DNA of 35,071 bases from a bacterium (GCA_021798875.1 JAJZBN010000021.1:1-35071), one strand, 5' to 3'; shown: positions 1 to 9,336, counted from the first letter of the stretch. Notes: generated by a model from the sequence alone, not told the origin. Numbers and translations: made by a program.

Positions 1-10
1 AGGAGAAACC

Positions 11-1459
11 ATGAAATTTAAATTTAGAAAATTAATTTTAAGCGCTGTTTTTTTTATTGCGGCGTTATTTTTATTAATGTTTGCCGTACATAAAAAGGCT
101 TATGCGGCAAATGCTGCTTCTAACGCAGGTAGCGGAAATGGAAGTTTGAATGTTGGAACAAATGCAAAAATAAAAAAAATAGAAACAAAATTAGACAAAG
201 CGCTAATGGAAATTCAATCGATTAAAAAGGAAAACAAAAAGGTAAATTCCGGAAACTATTTTTCTAATATGCAACTTCTTGGTACATTAGTAGCTTCCTA
301 TACGTATAACCTTGCAAAACCAGAAACGACAAATACTCCTTCTTCCTTCGAGGGAAACGGCAACTATGGAGATAACTGGCAGACGGACGGGTTTGCGGTA
401 AATAATGCGGACATAACAATAAGACGTTCCCCGGGAACTTCTTCTAATCCTTACGGAGTAGGCTTTCATATTTCTTTGGATTTCGGCCAGAATATCCAGT
501 TTTATAAATCATATTACGGCGATACGTCTTATTTTACGACGCCCTTTGAAGACAGAACTCCTTACGACGTAAGAAAGGCATATATTAACATAAACCTGCC
601 GGTGGGGAGCGGACTCGATATTCATATCGGAAAGGAAAACGAACTTCTTGGATTTGAATCTTTTAATCCTATTAGAAACTGGAACGACACGTATTCTCTG
701 CTGGATGCCGCGGAACCGGCAACCTTGACCGGCGTGTTTTTAACGTATAACTTTATACCTGCTCTGACTTCGACGCTCGGAATAGCAAATACATACAACT
801 CCGCCGTTCCTATCGACAATCTGCCGGTTATCGAACTTAACGAAAGTTACGCCGCAACGAGCATGCTCACCTTTAACGGCGGTTTTATTTACGGAGAAAA
901 CAGCTATCTTGTCGGTACTAACGGACAACTTTATGAAGACAACCTCAATAAAAGCTTTTACGGCTATATCGACGGCGTATTAAGTCCTAATCCTGACTGG
1001 TCTTTCGTTTTAGACTACGAACTCGGTTTAGGCGGAGGTATAAACGATTCAGTGCTTAACGATAACGGAATTACGCCAAGTTCGGTAAGTTATCCGGCTT
1101 TAGTTCCAACCTCAAACAGTACTTACGATAAATCCCGTTTTTACGGCATAGCGGGTTATATCCACCATCAGCATAATTACGGTTTTGGGCAGATTGCTGA
1201 AACTTTAAGGGAAACTGCCGCATACGATCAGAACGGAATGTGGGAGATGACGAGCACTCCTCCTGGGGTCAGCGATACATATATGGATTCTACCCTTACT
1301 TTTGCATATCAGCCGTCTTCTAAAAACTTTAAAGACGTTCAGTTCAGGCTTGAATTTGAACATCAAAGCGCAAATCATAAAGTATATTTAGATTCAAACG
1401 GTTCGCCGACGCATTCTCAACAGAATACGATAAACCTAATGATTCTTTACAGCTTTTAA
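11..1459 (+). CDS. Outer-membrane beta-barrel porin (BBP2/OmpL-like)
   Basis: Predicted outer-membrane channel of 482 residues. Visible: a basic N-terminus and hydrophobic signal segment (about 5-33) ending AYAANA; a short Lys/Glu-rich coiled coil (about 53-77); then alternating aromatic/polar beta-strand sequence to a C-terminal Phe (LYSF), the usual signal for outer-membrane insertion. The style fits the putative beta-barrel porin-2 family. An AGGAG ribosome site at 1-5 precedes the ATG by five bases, so the gene is complete. It lies 114 bases upstream of glnB and amtB, so a role in nitrogen-compound passage is an inference from position only. The stop codon lies inside a dispersed repeat (1457-1479) also found near 25.8 kb. 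The family call is from overall pattern; the substrate is unknown. Confidence 0.75.
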   Translation: MKFKFRKLILSAVFFIAALFLLMFAVHKKAYAANAASNAGSGNGSLNVGTNAKIKKIETKLDKALMEIQSIKKENKKVNSGNYFSNMQLLGTLVASYTYNLAKPETTNTPSSFEGNGNYGDNWQTDGFAVNNADITIRRSPGTSSNPYGVGFHISLDFGQNIQFYKSYYGDTSYFTTPFEDRTPYDVRKAYININLPVGSGLDIHIGKENELLGFESFNPIRNWNDTYSLLDAAEPATLTGVFLTYNFIPALTSTLGIANTYNSAVPIDNLPVIELNESYAATSMLTFNGGFIYGENSYLVGTNGQLYEDNLNKSFYGYIDGVLSPNPDWSFVLDYELGLGGGINDSVLNDNGITPSSVSYPALVPTSNSTYDKSRFYGIAGYIHHQHNYGFGQIAETLRETAAYDQNGMWEMTSTPPGVSDTYMDSTLTFAYQPSSKNFKDVQFRLEFEHQSANHKVYLDSNGSPTHSQQNTINLMILYSF

Positions 1460-1479
1460 AGGTGTCAGATTTATTTATT
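1457..1479 (+). repeat. Dispersed 23-bp repeat copy overlapping the porin stop
   Basis: The 23 bases are identical to those within the repeats at 25785-25807 and 25818-25840, and to the reverse complement of 25914-25936. The core reads AAAGGTGTCAGATTTATTTA. The first three bases (TAA) are the porin stop codon. Similarity to the 25.9 kb copy in inverted orientation continues beyond the core (TTTACTCCT here, AGGAGTAAA there), giving over 30 near-identical bases. This suggests the end of a transposon- or REP-like element, not a gene-specific regulatory site. Confidence 0.8.
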
Positions 1480-1549
1480 CGTTTACTCCTGATTGGGTTT
1501 GATAGATTAGTAGATATATTAAACAGATTTAAACGGATTAAAAAAATAA

Positions 1550-1912
<363 letters not shown>

Positions 1913-2044
1913 CAATCTAATTAATATTGCTTTAAAATGCAAAATACAAAATGATTAAATTTTTAGCATAATTTTTAGCATTTAATTTAAATAAATAAAA
2001 TGCACAGTATCTTAAAAATAAATATTAAGGAGGGATGGGAAATT

Positions 2045-3403
2045 ATGGATCTCATTAAAAAATTAAAAAATTTTAAAATACCATTAATATACGGATGGTC
2101 TTTGTTAGGAGGACTACTGCTGGTTATGTTTTCGTGGGTAAGTCCCGTATTTGCCGCAGGCTCTAAGGTTCCGGCATTTAACAGCGGAGACATAGCATGG
2201 GTGCTTGCTTCATCTGCATTGGTTTTAATAATGACGCCCGGATTAGGCTTTTATTACGGCGGTATGGTTAGAAGAAAAAACGTTTTAAATACAATTTCGC
2301 TTAGTTTTATAGCTATTTGTACCGTAAGTATTATATGGATTTTGTGGGGTTATTCTTTGGCTTTTGGACCGGATGCATTCGGCGGAGTAATAGGCAGCCT
2401 CAAATATGTAGGTTTATTTGCGATGCAAGAAACGCAGCATTCAAGATACGACGGTAAGATTCCTTCCTATATTTACGTAATGTTTCAACTTATGTTCGCA
2501 ATTATAACAGTAGCACTTGTAAGCGGTTCTTTGGTTGAAAGAATTAAATTTTCTTCTTGGGTTGTGTTTACGATAGTATGGCTCACCGTTGTTTATGCTC
2601 CGGTAGCTCAAGCCGTATGGGGAATAGGCGGCTTGTTCAATAAAATGGGAGCATTGGATTTTGCCGGCGGAACGGTTGTTCATATTAACTCCGGTGTTGC
2701 AGGTCTTGCAGGCGCTATAGTTTTGGGAAAAAGAAAAGGTTATATGAAAGAAAATATAGTTCAGCCAAACCAGTTAGGCTATACAATTCTTGGCGGCGCT
2801 CTTTTATGGTTCGGCTGGTTCGGATTTAACGCGGGAAGTGCCTTAGAGGCAAGCCCTTTGGCAACGTCTGCATTTTTGGTAACGAATACTGCTACGGCAG
2901 CCGCCGCTGTAGGCTGGATGATAGCCGAATGGATAAGAAGCGGAAAACCGACTACTCTCGGCATGGTTTCCGGCGCCGTAGCAGGACTTGTAGCTATAAC
3001 TCCGGCATCCGGTTTTGTTAATCCTATAGATTCTATTATTATAGGTTTCGTAGCCGGAGTAATATGTTATTCCATGGTAGTTTTCGTAAAGCCGAAATTA
3101 GGTTACGACGATGCCCTCGACGCCTTTAACGTTCATGCTATAGGCGGAGCATGGGGAGCGCTTGCAACGGGTTTGTTTGCCGACCCTCTGATTAATTCGG
3201 CAGGAAGAGGTTTGTTTTACGGCAATCCAGGTCAGATGTGGATTCAATTGTTAACCGTAGTAAGTGTTGCCGCCTATTCTTTCATTATGAGCTATATAAT
3301 CTTTAAAGTAATAGACAAAGTTATGGGTCTTCGCGTAGATAAAGAAACCGAGGCAATGGGTTTAGATATTACCCAGCATGACGAGTCGGGCTATAATTTT
3401 TGA
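2045..3403 (+). CDS. amtB: Ammonium transporter Amt
   Basis: Inner-membrane ammonium channel of 452 residues. A cleavable-looking signal (about 10-39, ending VFAAG) precedes eleven hydrophobic spans, as in Amt proteins. Family landmarks: GFYYGGMVRRKN after the first span, the twin pore histidines in GGTVVHINSG (H213) and FNVHAIGGAWG (H364), and the LLWFGWFGFNAGS segment. The start at 2045 is chosen because AAGGAGGGA (2027-2035) lies ten bases ahead; an in-frame ATG at 2000 has no ribosome site. It follows glnB by 132 bases in the classical glnK-amtB arrangement, so the P-II protein is its likely plug. A strong terminator follows the stop. Confidence 0.96.
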   Translation: MDLIKKLKNFKIPLIYGWSLLGGLLLVMFSWVSPVFAAGSKVPAFNSGDIAWVLASSALVLIMTPGLGFYYGGMVRRKNVLNTISLSFIAICTVSIIWILWGYSLAFGPDAFGGVIGSLKYVGLFAMQETQHSRYDGKIPSYIYVMFQLMFAIITVALVSGSLVERIKFSSWVVFTIVWLTVVYAPVAQAVWGIGGLFNKMGALDFAGGTVVHINSGVAGLAGAIVLGKRKGYMKENIVQPNQLGYTILGGALLWFGWFGFNAGSALEASPLATSAFLVTNTATAAAAVGWMIAEWIRSGKPTTLGMVSGAVAGLVAITPASGFVNPIDSIIIGFVAGVICYSMVVFVKPKLGYDDALDAFNVHAIGGAWGALATGLFADPLINSAGRGLFYGNPGQMWIQLLTVVSVAAYSFIMSYIIFKVIDKVMGLRVDKETEAMGLDITQHDESGYNF

Positions 3404-3408
3404 TATAG

Positions 3409-3450
3409 AAATGGGACGGATCTATGTTTAAAATCCGTCCCATTTTTTTA
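3409..3450 (+). terminator. Intrinsic terminator after amtB
   Basis: A perfect 12-bp stem, AATGGGACGGAT (3410-3421) with ATCCGTCCCATT (3433-3444), has an 11-base loop and is followed by a T-run. It ends the porin/glnB/amtB block. On the minus strand the sequence after the hairpin is not T-rich, so it should act mainly on the plus strand and not on the convergent pilB-like gene. Confidence 0.9.
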
Positions 3451-3485
3451 TATTTTTTATATTCAATTTTTTTATTTTTTCCTTT

Positions 3486-5279
3486 CTATGTTTCACGTTT
3501 ATTGCTTTTAATATACGGCAATATTTCTTCCAAAGAAGTAACGCCGCTTAAAAATTTTTCTTTTGCAGAGTCCGAAAGAGTTTTCATACCGTTTTTTATT
3601 GCCGACTTTTCTATTTCCGATTCCGCAGCGTTACCGTTTATCAGCCCTCTTATTTCATCGTTTATTTCAAGCATTTCGTATATAGGTATTCTGCCTTTAT
3701 ATCCGGTATTATTGCATGTCGGGCATCCTTTTGCTTTAGCTTTATAAAGTTTAAAATAATTATTTTTATTTTGATGGTCATTATCGTTATCTTTATATGC
3801 GGCGGATATTCCAAGTTTTTTTACGGCAGACTCGTCAAGTTCTTCTTTGCATTCTAAACAAAGTTTTCTTATTAGCCTTTGGGCTATAATAAGATTTAAA
3901 CTTGATGAAATTAAAAAGGGTTCGATATTCATATTTATTAATCTTGTTACGGTAGCCGAGGCATTGTTTGTGTGAAGAGTCGAAAGAACCAAATGCCCCG
4001 TAAGCGCAGCCTGAATAGCTATGGAAGAAGTCTCGTAATCCCTGATTTCTCCTACCATAATTATATCGGGATCCTGTCTTAAAAAAGATCTTAGGGTTTC
4101 GGCAAAATTTAAAGTTGCGCCGGTCTTAGAATTTTTAAGCGTTTCGTCTATCTGTATCTGATTTATCCCTGGAAAATCATATTCTATCGGGTCTTCCGCC
4201 GTAGATATATTTATAGATTCGTTTTTATTTAATTCGCTTAATATAGAATAAAGCGTCGTAGTTTTTCCGGAGCCGGTAGGCCCTGTAACGAGTATCATGC
4301 CGAAAGGCTTATTTATTGCCGATTTTAATATATTTAAATGAACCGGCGAAAAACCCACCCTGTTTATATCGAATATCAGAGACGATTTATTTAATATCCT
4401 CATGACTATTTTTTCGCCGAAAAGCGTCGGCGCCAAGGATACTCTTAAATCTATTTCTTGTCCCGAAACCGAAGTAGAAATTCTTCCATCCTGAGGAAAT
4501 CGTTTTTCGGATATATCTAAATTAGGCTCGCATTTTATTTTTATTACGGATACTATATTCGATTTTGCAGTTGAAGAAATATTGGCATATTTGATAAGTT
4601 TTCCGTCTATCCTGAATCTTATCCTTGAAAACTTTCTGTAATTTTCTATATGTATATCGCTTGCTCCGCGTTCTACGGCATCGCTTATAACTTTATTTAT
4701 GAATTTTTCTACCGCGCTTTCGCTGATATTATCTTTTGTTATGTCGCTAATTTTGTCGTCTTCCGCAATCTTTTCCTCTGAATTTTCATCGTTTTTAAAA
4801 TTTTCGAGCAGATAAGAAGCATTGAAATGTTTAGACATAGCGTTCATTATTTGCGAAAAAGAAGATACCGAATATAATGCCGGAAATCCCGTAATAAATC
4901 CTATGTCGTCGGCAATGTCTATTCTTGTAGGATCATATGCAGCCAAATAAAGATTTCCGTTTTCTATTTTGTAAGGTATAACGCGGCATTTTATAGCTTT
5001 ATCGGGCGGAATTATGTTTATAATGTTTTTTGGAATATCTACGTCGTTGATATCCACGCGTTCTATTTTATAAAATTTAGATAAGAAATCTGCAAGTTCG
5101 TTTTCTTTTAGTTTATTTTCGTCTATGAGAATTCTTATAAAAGGTTTAAGTGGCAAATTTTCTCTTTTTAAAGCAGATTCTAAATCCGCTTTTCCTATTA
5201 AACCGTTGGATACTAAAATTTCTCCTAATTTTTGTTCTCCGCTGCTTTTTTTAGGATAACAGTTTAAATTTGCGTCCAT
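3486..5279 (-). CDS. Type IV pilus/type II secretion assembly ATPase (PilB/GspE family)
   Basis: Cytoplasmic hexameric ATPase of 597 residues that drives pilus extension or type II secretion. An N-terminal MshEN-like domain (about 15-150) precedes the ATPase: Asp-box region with GASDIHIE (about 205-212), Walker A GPTGSGKTTT (333-342), Walker B DIIMVGEIRD (405-414), His-box STLHTNNA with H436. A zinc-binding CxxC pair sits at C474/C477 and C519/C522. All catalytic motifs are intact. Length fits the family. No other pilus or secretion gene is adjacent, so pilB and gspE cannot be separated. It is transcribed away from the signalling island, with its own promoter about 110 bases upstream. Confidence 0.9.
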   Translation of the reverse strand: MDANLNCYPKKSSGEQKLGEILVSNGLIGKADLESALKRENLPLKPFIRILIDENKLKENELADFLSKFYKIERVDINDVDIPKNIINIIPPDKAIKCRVIPYKIENGNLYLAAYDPTRIDIADDIGFITGFPALYSVSSFSQIMNAMSKHFNASYLLENFKNDENSEEKIAEDDKISDITKDNISESAVEKFINKVISDAVERGASDIHIENYRKFSRIRFRIDGKLIKYANISSTAKSNIVSVIKIKCEPNLDISEKRFPQDGRISTSVSGQEIDLRVSLAPTLFGEKIVMRILNKSSLIFDINRVGFSPVHLNILKSAINKPFGMILVTGPTGSGKTTTLYSILSELNKNESINISTAEDPIEYDFPGINQIQIDETLKNSKTGATLNFAETLRSFLRQDPDIIMVGEIRDYETSSIAIQAALTGHLVLSTLHTNNASATVTRLINMNIEPFLISSSLNLIIAQRLIRKLCLECKEELDESAVKKLGISAAYKDNDNDHQNKNNYFKLYKAKAKGCPTCNNTGYKGRIPIYEMLEINDEIRGLINGNAAESEIEKSAIKNGMKTLSDSAKEKFLSGVTSLEEILPYIKSNKRET

Positions 5280-5395
5280 TTTTATATCTTCTATTATTTT
5301 TTATGTAATTTCTATATTAATAATCTTTTTATAATTTTTTAATGTTATATAATTATTATGTGATTAAAATTGTAATATGCATTTAAATTAAAAAA

Positions 5396-5424
5396 ATTAT
5401 ATCATTTAAAAATCTTATTGGCAA
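5396..5424 (-). promoter_or_regulatory. Sigma-70-type promoter for the PilB/GspE gene
   Basis: On the minus strand a TTGCCA -35 box (5419-5424) and a perfect TATAAT -10 box (5396-5401) are 17 bases apart. Transcription would start near 5389, leaving a leader of about 110 bases before the ATG at 5279. Boxes are read by eye in AT-rich DNA, but spacing and match are good. Confidence 0.6.
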
Positions 5425-5451
5425 CGTAGCAATTAAAAGAAATAATTTAAA

Positions 5452-5479
5452 TTGACATAAATTCTTTAAATTATATAAT
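5452..5479 (+). promoter_or_regulatory. Sigma-70-type promoter for the phospho-signalling island
   Basis: A perfect TTGACA (5452-5457) and perfect TATAAT (5474-5479) are separated by 16 bases. Transcription should begin near 5486, about 40 bases before the VWA gene start. It is back-to-back with the minus-strand promoter at 5396-5424, with only 27 bases between the two -35 boxes. Confidence 0.75.
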
Positions 5480-5525
5480 AATAAATAATATTATAATTTG
5501 TTAGATAAAAATTAGGAGATACTTT

Positions 5526-6923
5526 ATGTCTAAACTGCTCGACGTAAAAATTATTCCTCATAGAAATTACCTAATGGCAGACACACCGGATCAGAAACTT
5601 TTTATAGAATTAAAACTTGAGGCGAATAAAAAAACAGATTTTAAACCGCCTTTATCTATAGCTTTTATAATAGACACTTCAGGGTCTATGAGAGAGATTG
5701 TTGCCGGTTCTCCGGTAAATACTGGAAAAACGCAGACTATAGACGGCAATACATATAATATAGTGAACGGCGGCGATTCTAAAATAGGAATTTTAATGGA
5801 CGGACTAAAAAAATTTGTTAATTCCGCGAAATTGAAAAATACCGACAGGGTTAGCCTCATTAAATTTGACGATAAAGCAGACGTTATACTGCCTTTCGTT
5901 AATATAGAAAATAAGAATAGGGACTTGATATTGCATGCTATAGACAGTCTTATAAATTACAGCGGCGGCACGTCTATGGGCGCGGGAATGAAAGCGGCTT
6001 TAGAACTAATTTCTAAAGAAACCGGAAACAGAAAGATTATAATGCTAACTGACGGACAGACCTCCGACGAGGATTTGGTAAAAGAAACGTCTCTGGAACT
6101 GGCAAAATTAAATATACCGTTAATAGCCGTTGGGATAGGCGAAGACTGGAACGAAAATCTTATTTCTTTTATTACCGATAAAACGCAAGGCAAACCTTAT
6201 TATGCTTCGGCTAATGTCGAAGAAAACGCTTCAGGCATAGTTATTAGTCCGTCCGATATACCTGATATTATGATAAAAGAATTAGATCATGCCGTTAATG
6301 AAATTTTGTCGGGAGTATCCCTTACGTTAAATACCGTAAAAGACGTAACTATCGACAGAATAACGAGAGTTTATCCGGAAGTTTCCGAGGTCGATTTAAA
6401 TATAAAACCTCATTCTATAGGCAGTATAAATCCGGAAGCAAATAGCGTGTTTATAATAGAAGCTACTTTACCGGAACGCAAACCCCTAAAATCCCGCCTT
6501 ATGCAGATTAGCTTGACTTACGATATGCCTGATGGAAATTACCGTGGAGAAAATCCTCCGGAAGACGTTATAGTAGAGTTTACCATGGATGAATCCAAAG
6601 CTTCGGTTGTTAATAACGAAGTAATGCAGTGGGTTCAGCAAAGAAACGTAGGCAGTTTATTGGAAAAAGCATTAAAAGAAGCAGGCGAAAACCCTGTCAA
6701 CGCCTCTAAAACTTTAGATATGGCAAAACGTATGACCGTTAAGCTCGGCAATAGCGCTATGACTAAAATAATAGAGAAGGCGCAGGATGAAATAAAAGAA
6801 AATAAAACTATAAGTATCGGTACGTCGAAAACTTTAAGGATAGGTTCAAAAACAAAAACAATAAAAATTGGCTCTGAAAACGGACTTTCCGACGAGCAGA
6901 TTAGAAAACTTGCGGGAACTTAA
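5526..6923 (+). CDS. VWA-domain protein with Thr-x-x-Ile repeat tail
   Basis: Predicted soluble protein of 465 residues without a signal peptide. The von Willebrand A domain (about 40-250) has a complete metal-binding MIDAS: DTSGS (D50, S52, S54), the Thr of GGTSMG (T149) and the Asp of LTDGQ (D176). A beta-rich middle (about 255-355) and a helical part (about 370-425) follow. The last 40 residues hold three near-repeats, TISIG (T428), TLRIG (T436) and TIKIG (T445). Each has Ile at +3 from Thr, a known FHA phosphothreonine preference. It is first in the island, with AGGAG (5514-5518) before the start. The context (FHA, PP2C, kinase) suggests a scaffold or substrate that is phosphorylated on its tail; this role is inferred. 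Confidence 0.85.
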   Translation: MSKLLDVKIIPHRNYLMADTPDQKLFIELKLEANKKTDFKPPLSIAFIIDTSGSMREIVAGSPVNTGKTQTIDGNTYNIVNGGDSKIGILMDGLKKFVNSAKLKNTDRVSLIKFDDKADVILPFVNIENKNRDLILHAIDSLINYSGGTSMGAGMKAALELISKETGNRKIIMLTDGQTSDEDLVKETSLELAKLNIPLIAVGIGEDWNENLISFITDKTQGKPYYASANVEENASGIVISPSDIPDIMIKELDHAVNEILSGVSLTLNTVKDVTIDRITRVYPEVSEVDLNIKPHSIGSINPEANSVFIIEATLPERKPLKSRLMQISLTYDMPDGNYRGENPPEDVIVEFTMDESKASVVNNEVMQWVQQRNVGSLLEKALKEAGENPVNASKTLDMAKRMTVKLGNSAMTKIIEKAQDEIKENKTISIGTSKTLRIGSKTKTIKIGSENGLSDEQIRKLAGT

Positions 6924-6967
6924 ATTTAATAATGATATGAAATAATAAAATAATAAAGGAGAAGAAA

Positions 6968-7522
6968 ATGAAAATATGCCCGATATGTAAAAAAAAGTTT
7001 ACGGACGATAAGAAATTTTGCAATATAGACGGCACCGAATTAATAGATTTTGAAATGCCGGAAGAAAATTTAAACTTAAATAAACTTTCGATTAATAATA
7101 TTAAAACTTCAAATAAAAACCAGACCGATGCCGCAGGTAATTTATCGGAAATTAATGAAAAAGCGGAACGATTTGCCGAGTTTAAACCTGCGCGTTTAAC
7201 GTTTAAAATAGAGGGCAATTTAACGGATAAATTTTTTGATTTAAAATCTAATTATTTGATTGCAGGTAGGTTTGATTCGTCTACCGGTCCAATAGACATA
7301 GATTTATCTGGATTTTCGGGGGATGAACATATATCGAGGAAACATGCAAAATTTACTTTTGAAAACGGTAAATGGTTTGTTTCAGATGCAGGTTCCACAA
7401 ACGGAGTTTTTGTAAAATCTGCTTCGGCTAAAGAATTTTCGTCCAGAATTACAGAACCAGTCGAATTAAATAACGGAGACGAAGTATCTTTGGGCAATAT
7501 GGTTTTTATATTTAACGTTTAA
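6968..7522 (+). CDS. Zinc-ribbon/FHA-domain phosphothreonine reader
   Basis: Protein of 184 residues. N-terminal half zinc ribbon: C4, C7, C18 and the FCNIDGTEL turn typical of this ribbon class, in which Asp replaces the fourth Cys. A flexible linker (about 30-70) leads to a C-terminal FHA domain (about 75-184) with its phosphopeptide-binding residues: G100-R101, S123-x-x-H126 (SRKH) and S143-T-N-G146. FHA domains bind phosphothreonine peptides. Here the natural partners are the Thr-x-x-Ile tail of the preceding VWA protein or the kinase itself. A GGAG site (6958-6961) precedes the ATG, and the gene begins 44 bases after the VWA stop. It is soluble, with no membrane span. Confidence 0.88.
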   Translation: MKICPICKKKFTDDKKFCNIDGTELIDFEMPEENLNLNKLSINNIKTSNKNQTDAAGNLSEINEKAERFAEFKPARLTFKIEGNLTDKFFDLKSNYLIAGRFDSSTGPIDIDLSGFSGDEHISRKHAKFTFENGKWFVSDAGSTNGVFVKSASAKEFSSRITEPVELNNGDEVSLGNMVFIFNV

Positions 7523-7611
7523 ATATATTTAATTATATATAAATTATTTATTATTTATTATCTATTTATATTTATACATTTTCTTATAACTCATAAACCG
7601 GCAGTGATTTA

Positions 7612-9264
7612 ATGCATAGGCAAAACCTTGAAGAAAAAATATATTCGGCGGGTACCGAAACGCAGTTTTTAAAAGAAGGCGACATAATCAACGCCGCCGG
7701 CGTCGATTATAAAATAGAAGGTTCTTTTATACAAGGATGGTATTTGGCTAAAAATAATGCGGGAGAATCGGTTCTTTATTACCGAGGTAATTGCGGCTTG
7801 TGGAAAGACGTTCTACAATGCTCGGAATTGTCGAAATGCACGGCATTACCAGAGATTTTGCTTTGTACGGATAATGAAGTAATAATTTCGGCGCATAAGG
7901 AATATAAGAAATACGAATTTAAAATTCCTTCTTCAAAAAAAGAAATTGATCAAATAGTAAAATATATTTACAATTTAGCCGAAATTATCAAGTTTTTTAA
8001 CGAACAAAAAATATCTCTTATATATATCAACCCTGAATCTATATATGTTTACGGCGATAAAATTAAATTAAATATATTGCCGGATTTGTCGGCAATCGGA
8101 AAAAAAATGTTTTCTCCGAGAGATTTCGTTGCCCCTGAAGTTTTAATGCATGATATCGCAACCGGCAAAGAAGGAGTTTACTTACTTGGACTTCTTGCTT
8201 ACAAATTTTTAACGGGAGATAATATAAATACTTACGATATCGATGTTTCCAATTATATTAACAATATAAAAATTCCAGGTTTCTCCCAATTTTTATTCAA
8301 AACTATTTCAAGGCGCGAAGATAGATTTAATATCGAAGAAGCAATTAGTTATTTGAAAAATATAAAAGAAGAAAGAAAAGCTGCGGTAAGATTCGATATA
8401 GGAATATCTTCGACGGTGGGTTTGAATCCGGACAGACTAATAGATGAAGATGCCTGCGGTTACGTTATTGAAAACAATATGAATTTTAGCGAAAAAACAG
8501 TCGTGCTAAAAGCATGTCTTGCCGATGGAATGGGCGGAATGGCGGCGGGAGAATATGCAAGCAGGGCTGCGGTCAAAGGTTTTTTGAAAAAATATGAAAA
8601 CGATGAAATTTTTTCTAAAGATCTTAACGATATCGTAATGGATTCTGCATGGCAGGCAAATCAACGCGTATTCGACGAACTTAATGGAAAAGACGGAGGC
8701 TGTACTTTTATAGGCATTATTTTTAAAAACGAAACCTTTGCTTTGGCTCATGCAGGGGATTCAAGGGCTTATCTATGGGGTAATTCTGAATCCGAATGCA
8801 AATTAAAAAGGCTTACCAAAGATCATTCTTATGTTTCGCTTATGGTATCAAGCGGCAATATGACCGAAGAAGAAGCAAGAATAAGTCCTGACAGAAATAA
8901 AATTTTAAAATCTTTGGGCATAGTAAGAAACAGACAGAGCGAATATTTTGACGATTTACAAAAAACTATAGGAAAAAAAACGGAAGATTTAAATATAGGA
9001 GATATTATTCTGATTGTATGCGACGGAATATGGTCGGAGTTGGAAGATATAGATATAATGAAAATTTTAAGCGGTTCGGCTTGCGGCATCGGCATTGAAT
9101 ACCCGGAGGCAAAAAACGCTGAGGCAAAAAGCGGCGATGATGACGCTTGCGGCGCTATAAATAAATTCGGCGCTCAATATATAGCCGATGCGCTTGTTTC
9201 TTGCGCAATAGAAAAAGGCGCTCCCGATAATGCGACCGCCCTTGTTATTAAGCGTATTTCATAG
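7612..9264 (+). CDS. Pseudokinase-PP2C phosphatase fusion
   Basis: Cytoplasmic protein of 550 residues with two domains. Residues about 22-252 follow a protein-kinase fold pattern (INPESIYV, IKLNI, DFVAPEV, then GVYLLGLLAYKFLTGDN) but every catalytic motif is lost: the HRD position reads LIY, the catalytic-loop Lys is N140, and the DFG position reads ILP. No VAIK lysine is evident. Residues about 258-550 form a PP2C phosphatase with its metal-site motifs present: DED (D280), ADGMGG (D305), GDSRAY (D383), CDGIW (D471) and PDNATA (D539). It should therefore remove phosphate but not add it, the pseudokinase being a probable sensor or docking part. No clear ribosome site precedes the ATG. It follows the FHA gene by 89 bases. 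Confidence 0.85.
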   Translation: MHRQNLEEKIYSAGTETQFLKEGDIINAAGVDYKIEGSFIQGWYLAKNNAGESVLYYRGNCGLWKDVLQCSELSKCTALPEILLCTDNEVIISAHKEYKKYEFKIPSSKKEIDQIVKYIYNLAEIIKFFNEQKISLIYINPESIYVYGDKIKLNILPDLSAIGKKMFSPRDFVAPEVLMHDIATGKEGVYLLGLLAYKFLTGDNINTYDIDVSNYINNIKIPGFSQFLFKTISRREDRFNIEEAISYLKNIKEERKAAVRFDIGISSTVGLNPDRLIDEDACGYVIENNMNFSEKTVVLKACLADGMGGMAAGEYASRAAVKGFLKKYENDEIFSKDLNDIVMDSAWQANQRVFDELNGKDGGCTFIGIIFKNETFALAHAGDSRAYLWGNSESECKLKRLTKDHSYVSLMVSSGNMTEEEARISPDRNKILKSLGIVRNRQSEYFDDLQKTIGKKTEDLNIGDIILIVCDGIWSELEDIDIMKILSGSACGIGIEYPEAKNAEAKSGDDDACGAINKFGAQYIADALVSCAIEKGAPDNATALVIKRIS

Positions 9265-9307
9265 CTTTGCCTTAATGTTTGCGCTTCTTTTTGTATTTTT
9301 TATTTTA

Positions 9308-9336
9308 TTGATTTAATCGGCTTGCGATAGTAAAAT
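9308..9336 (+). promoter_or_regulatory. Possible internal promoter before the kinase gene
   Basis: TTGATT (9308-9313) and TAAAAT (9331-9336) are 17 bases apart in the 111-base gap between phosphatase and kinase genes. The start site would lie about 33 bases before the kinase ATG. Moderate match only; it could let the kinase be expressed apart from the first three genes. Confidence 0.35.

Noticed and set aside
2000-2044. Upstream ATG start for amtB
   Set aside because: No ribosome site precedes it, whereas AAGGAGGGA sits ten bases before the ATG at 2045.
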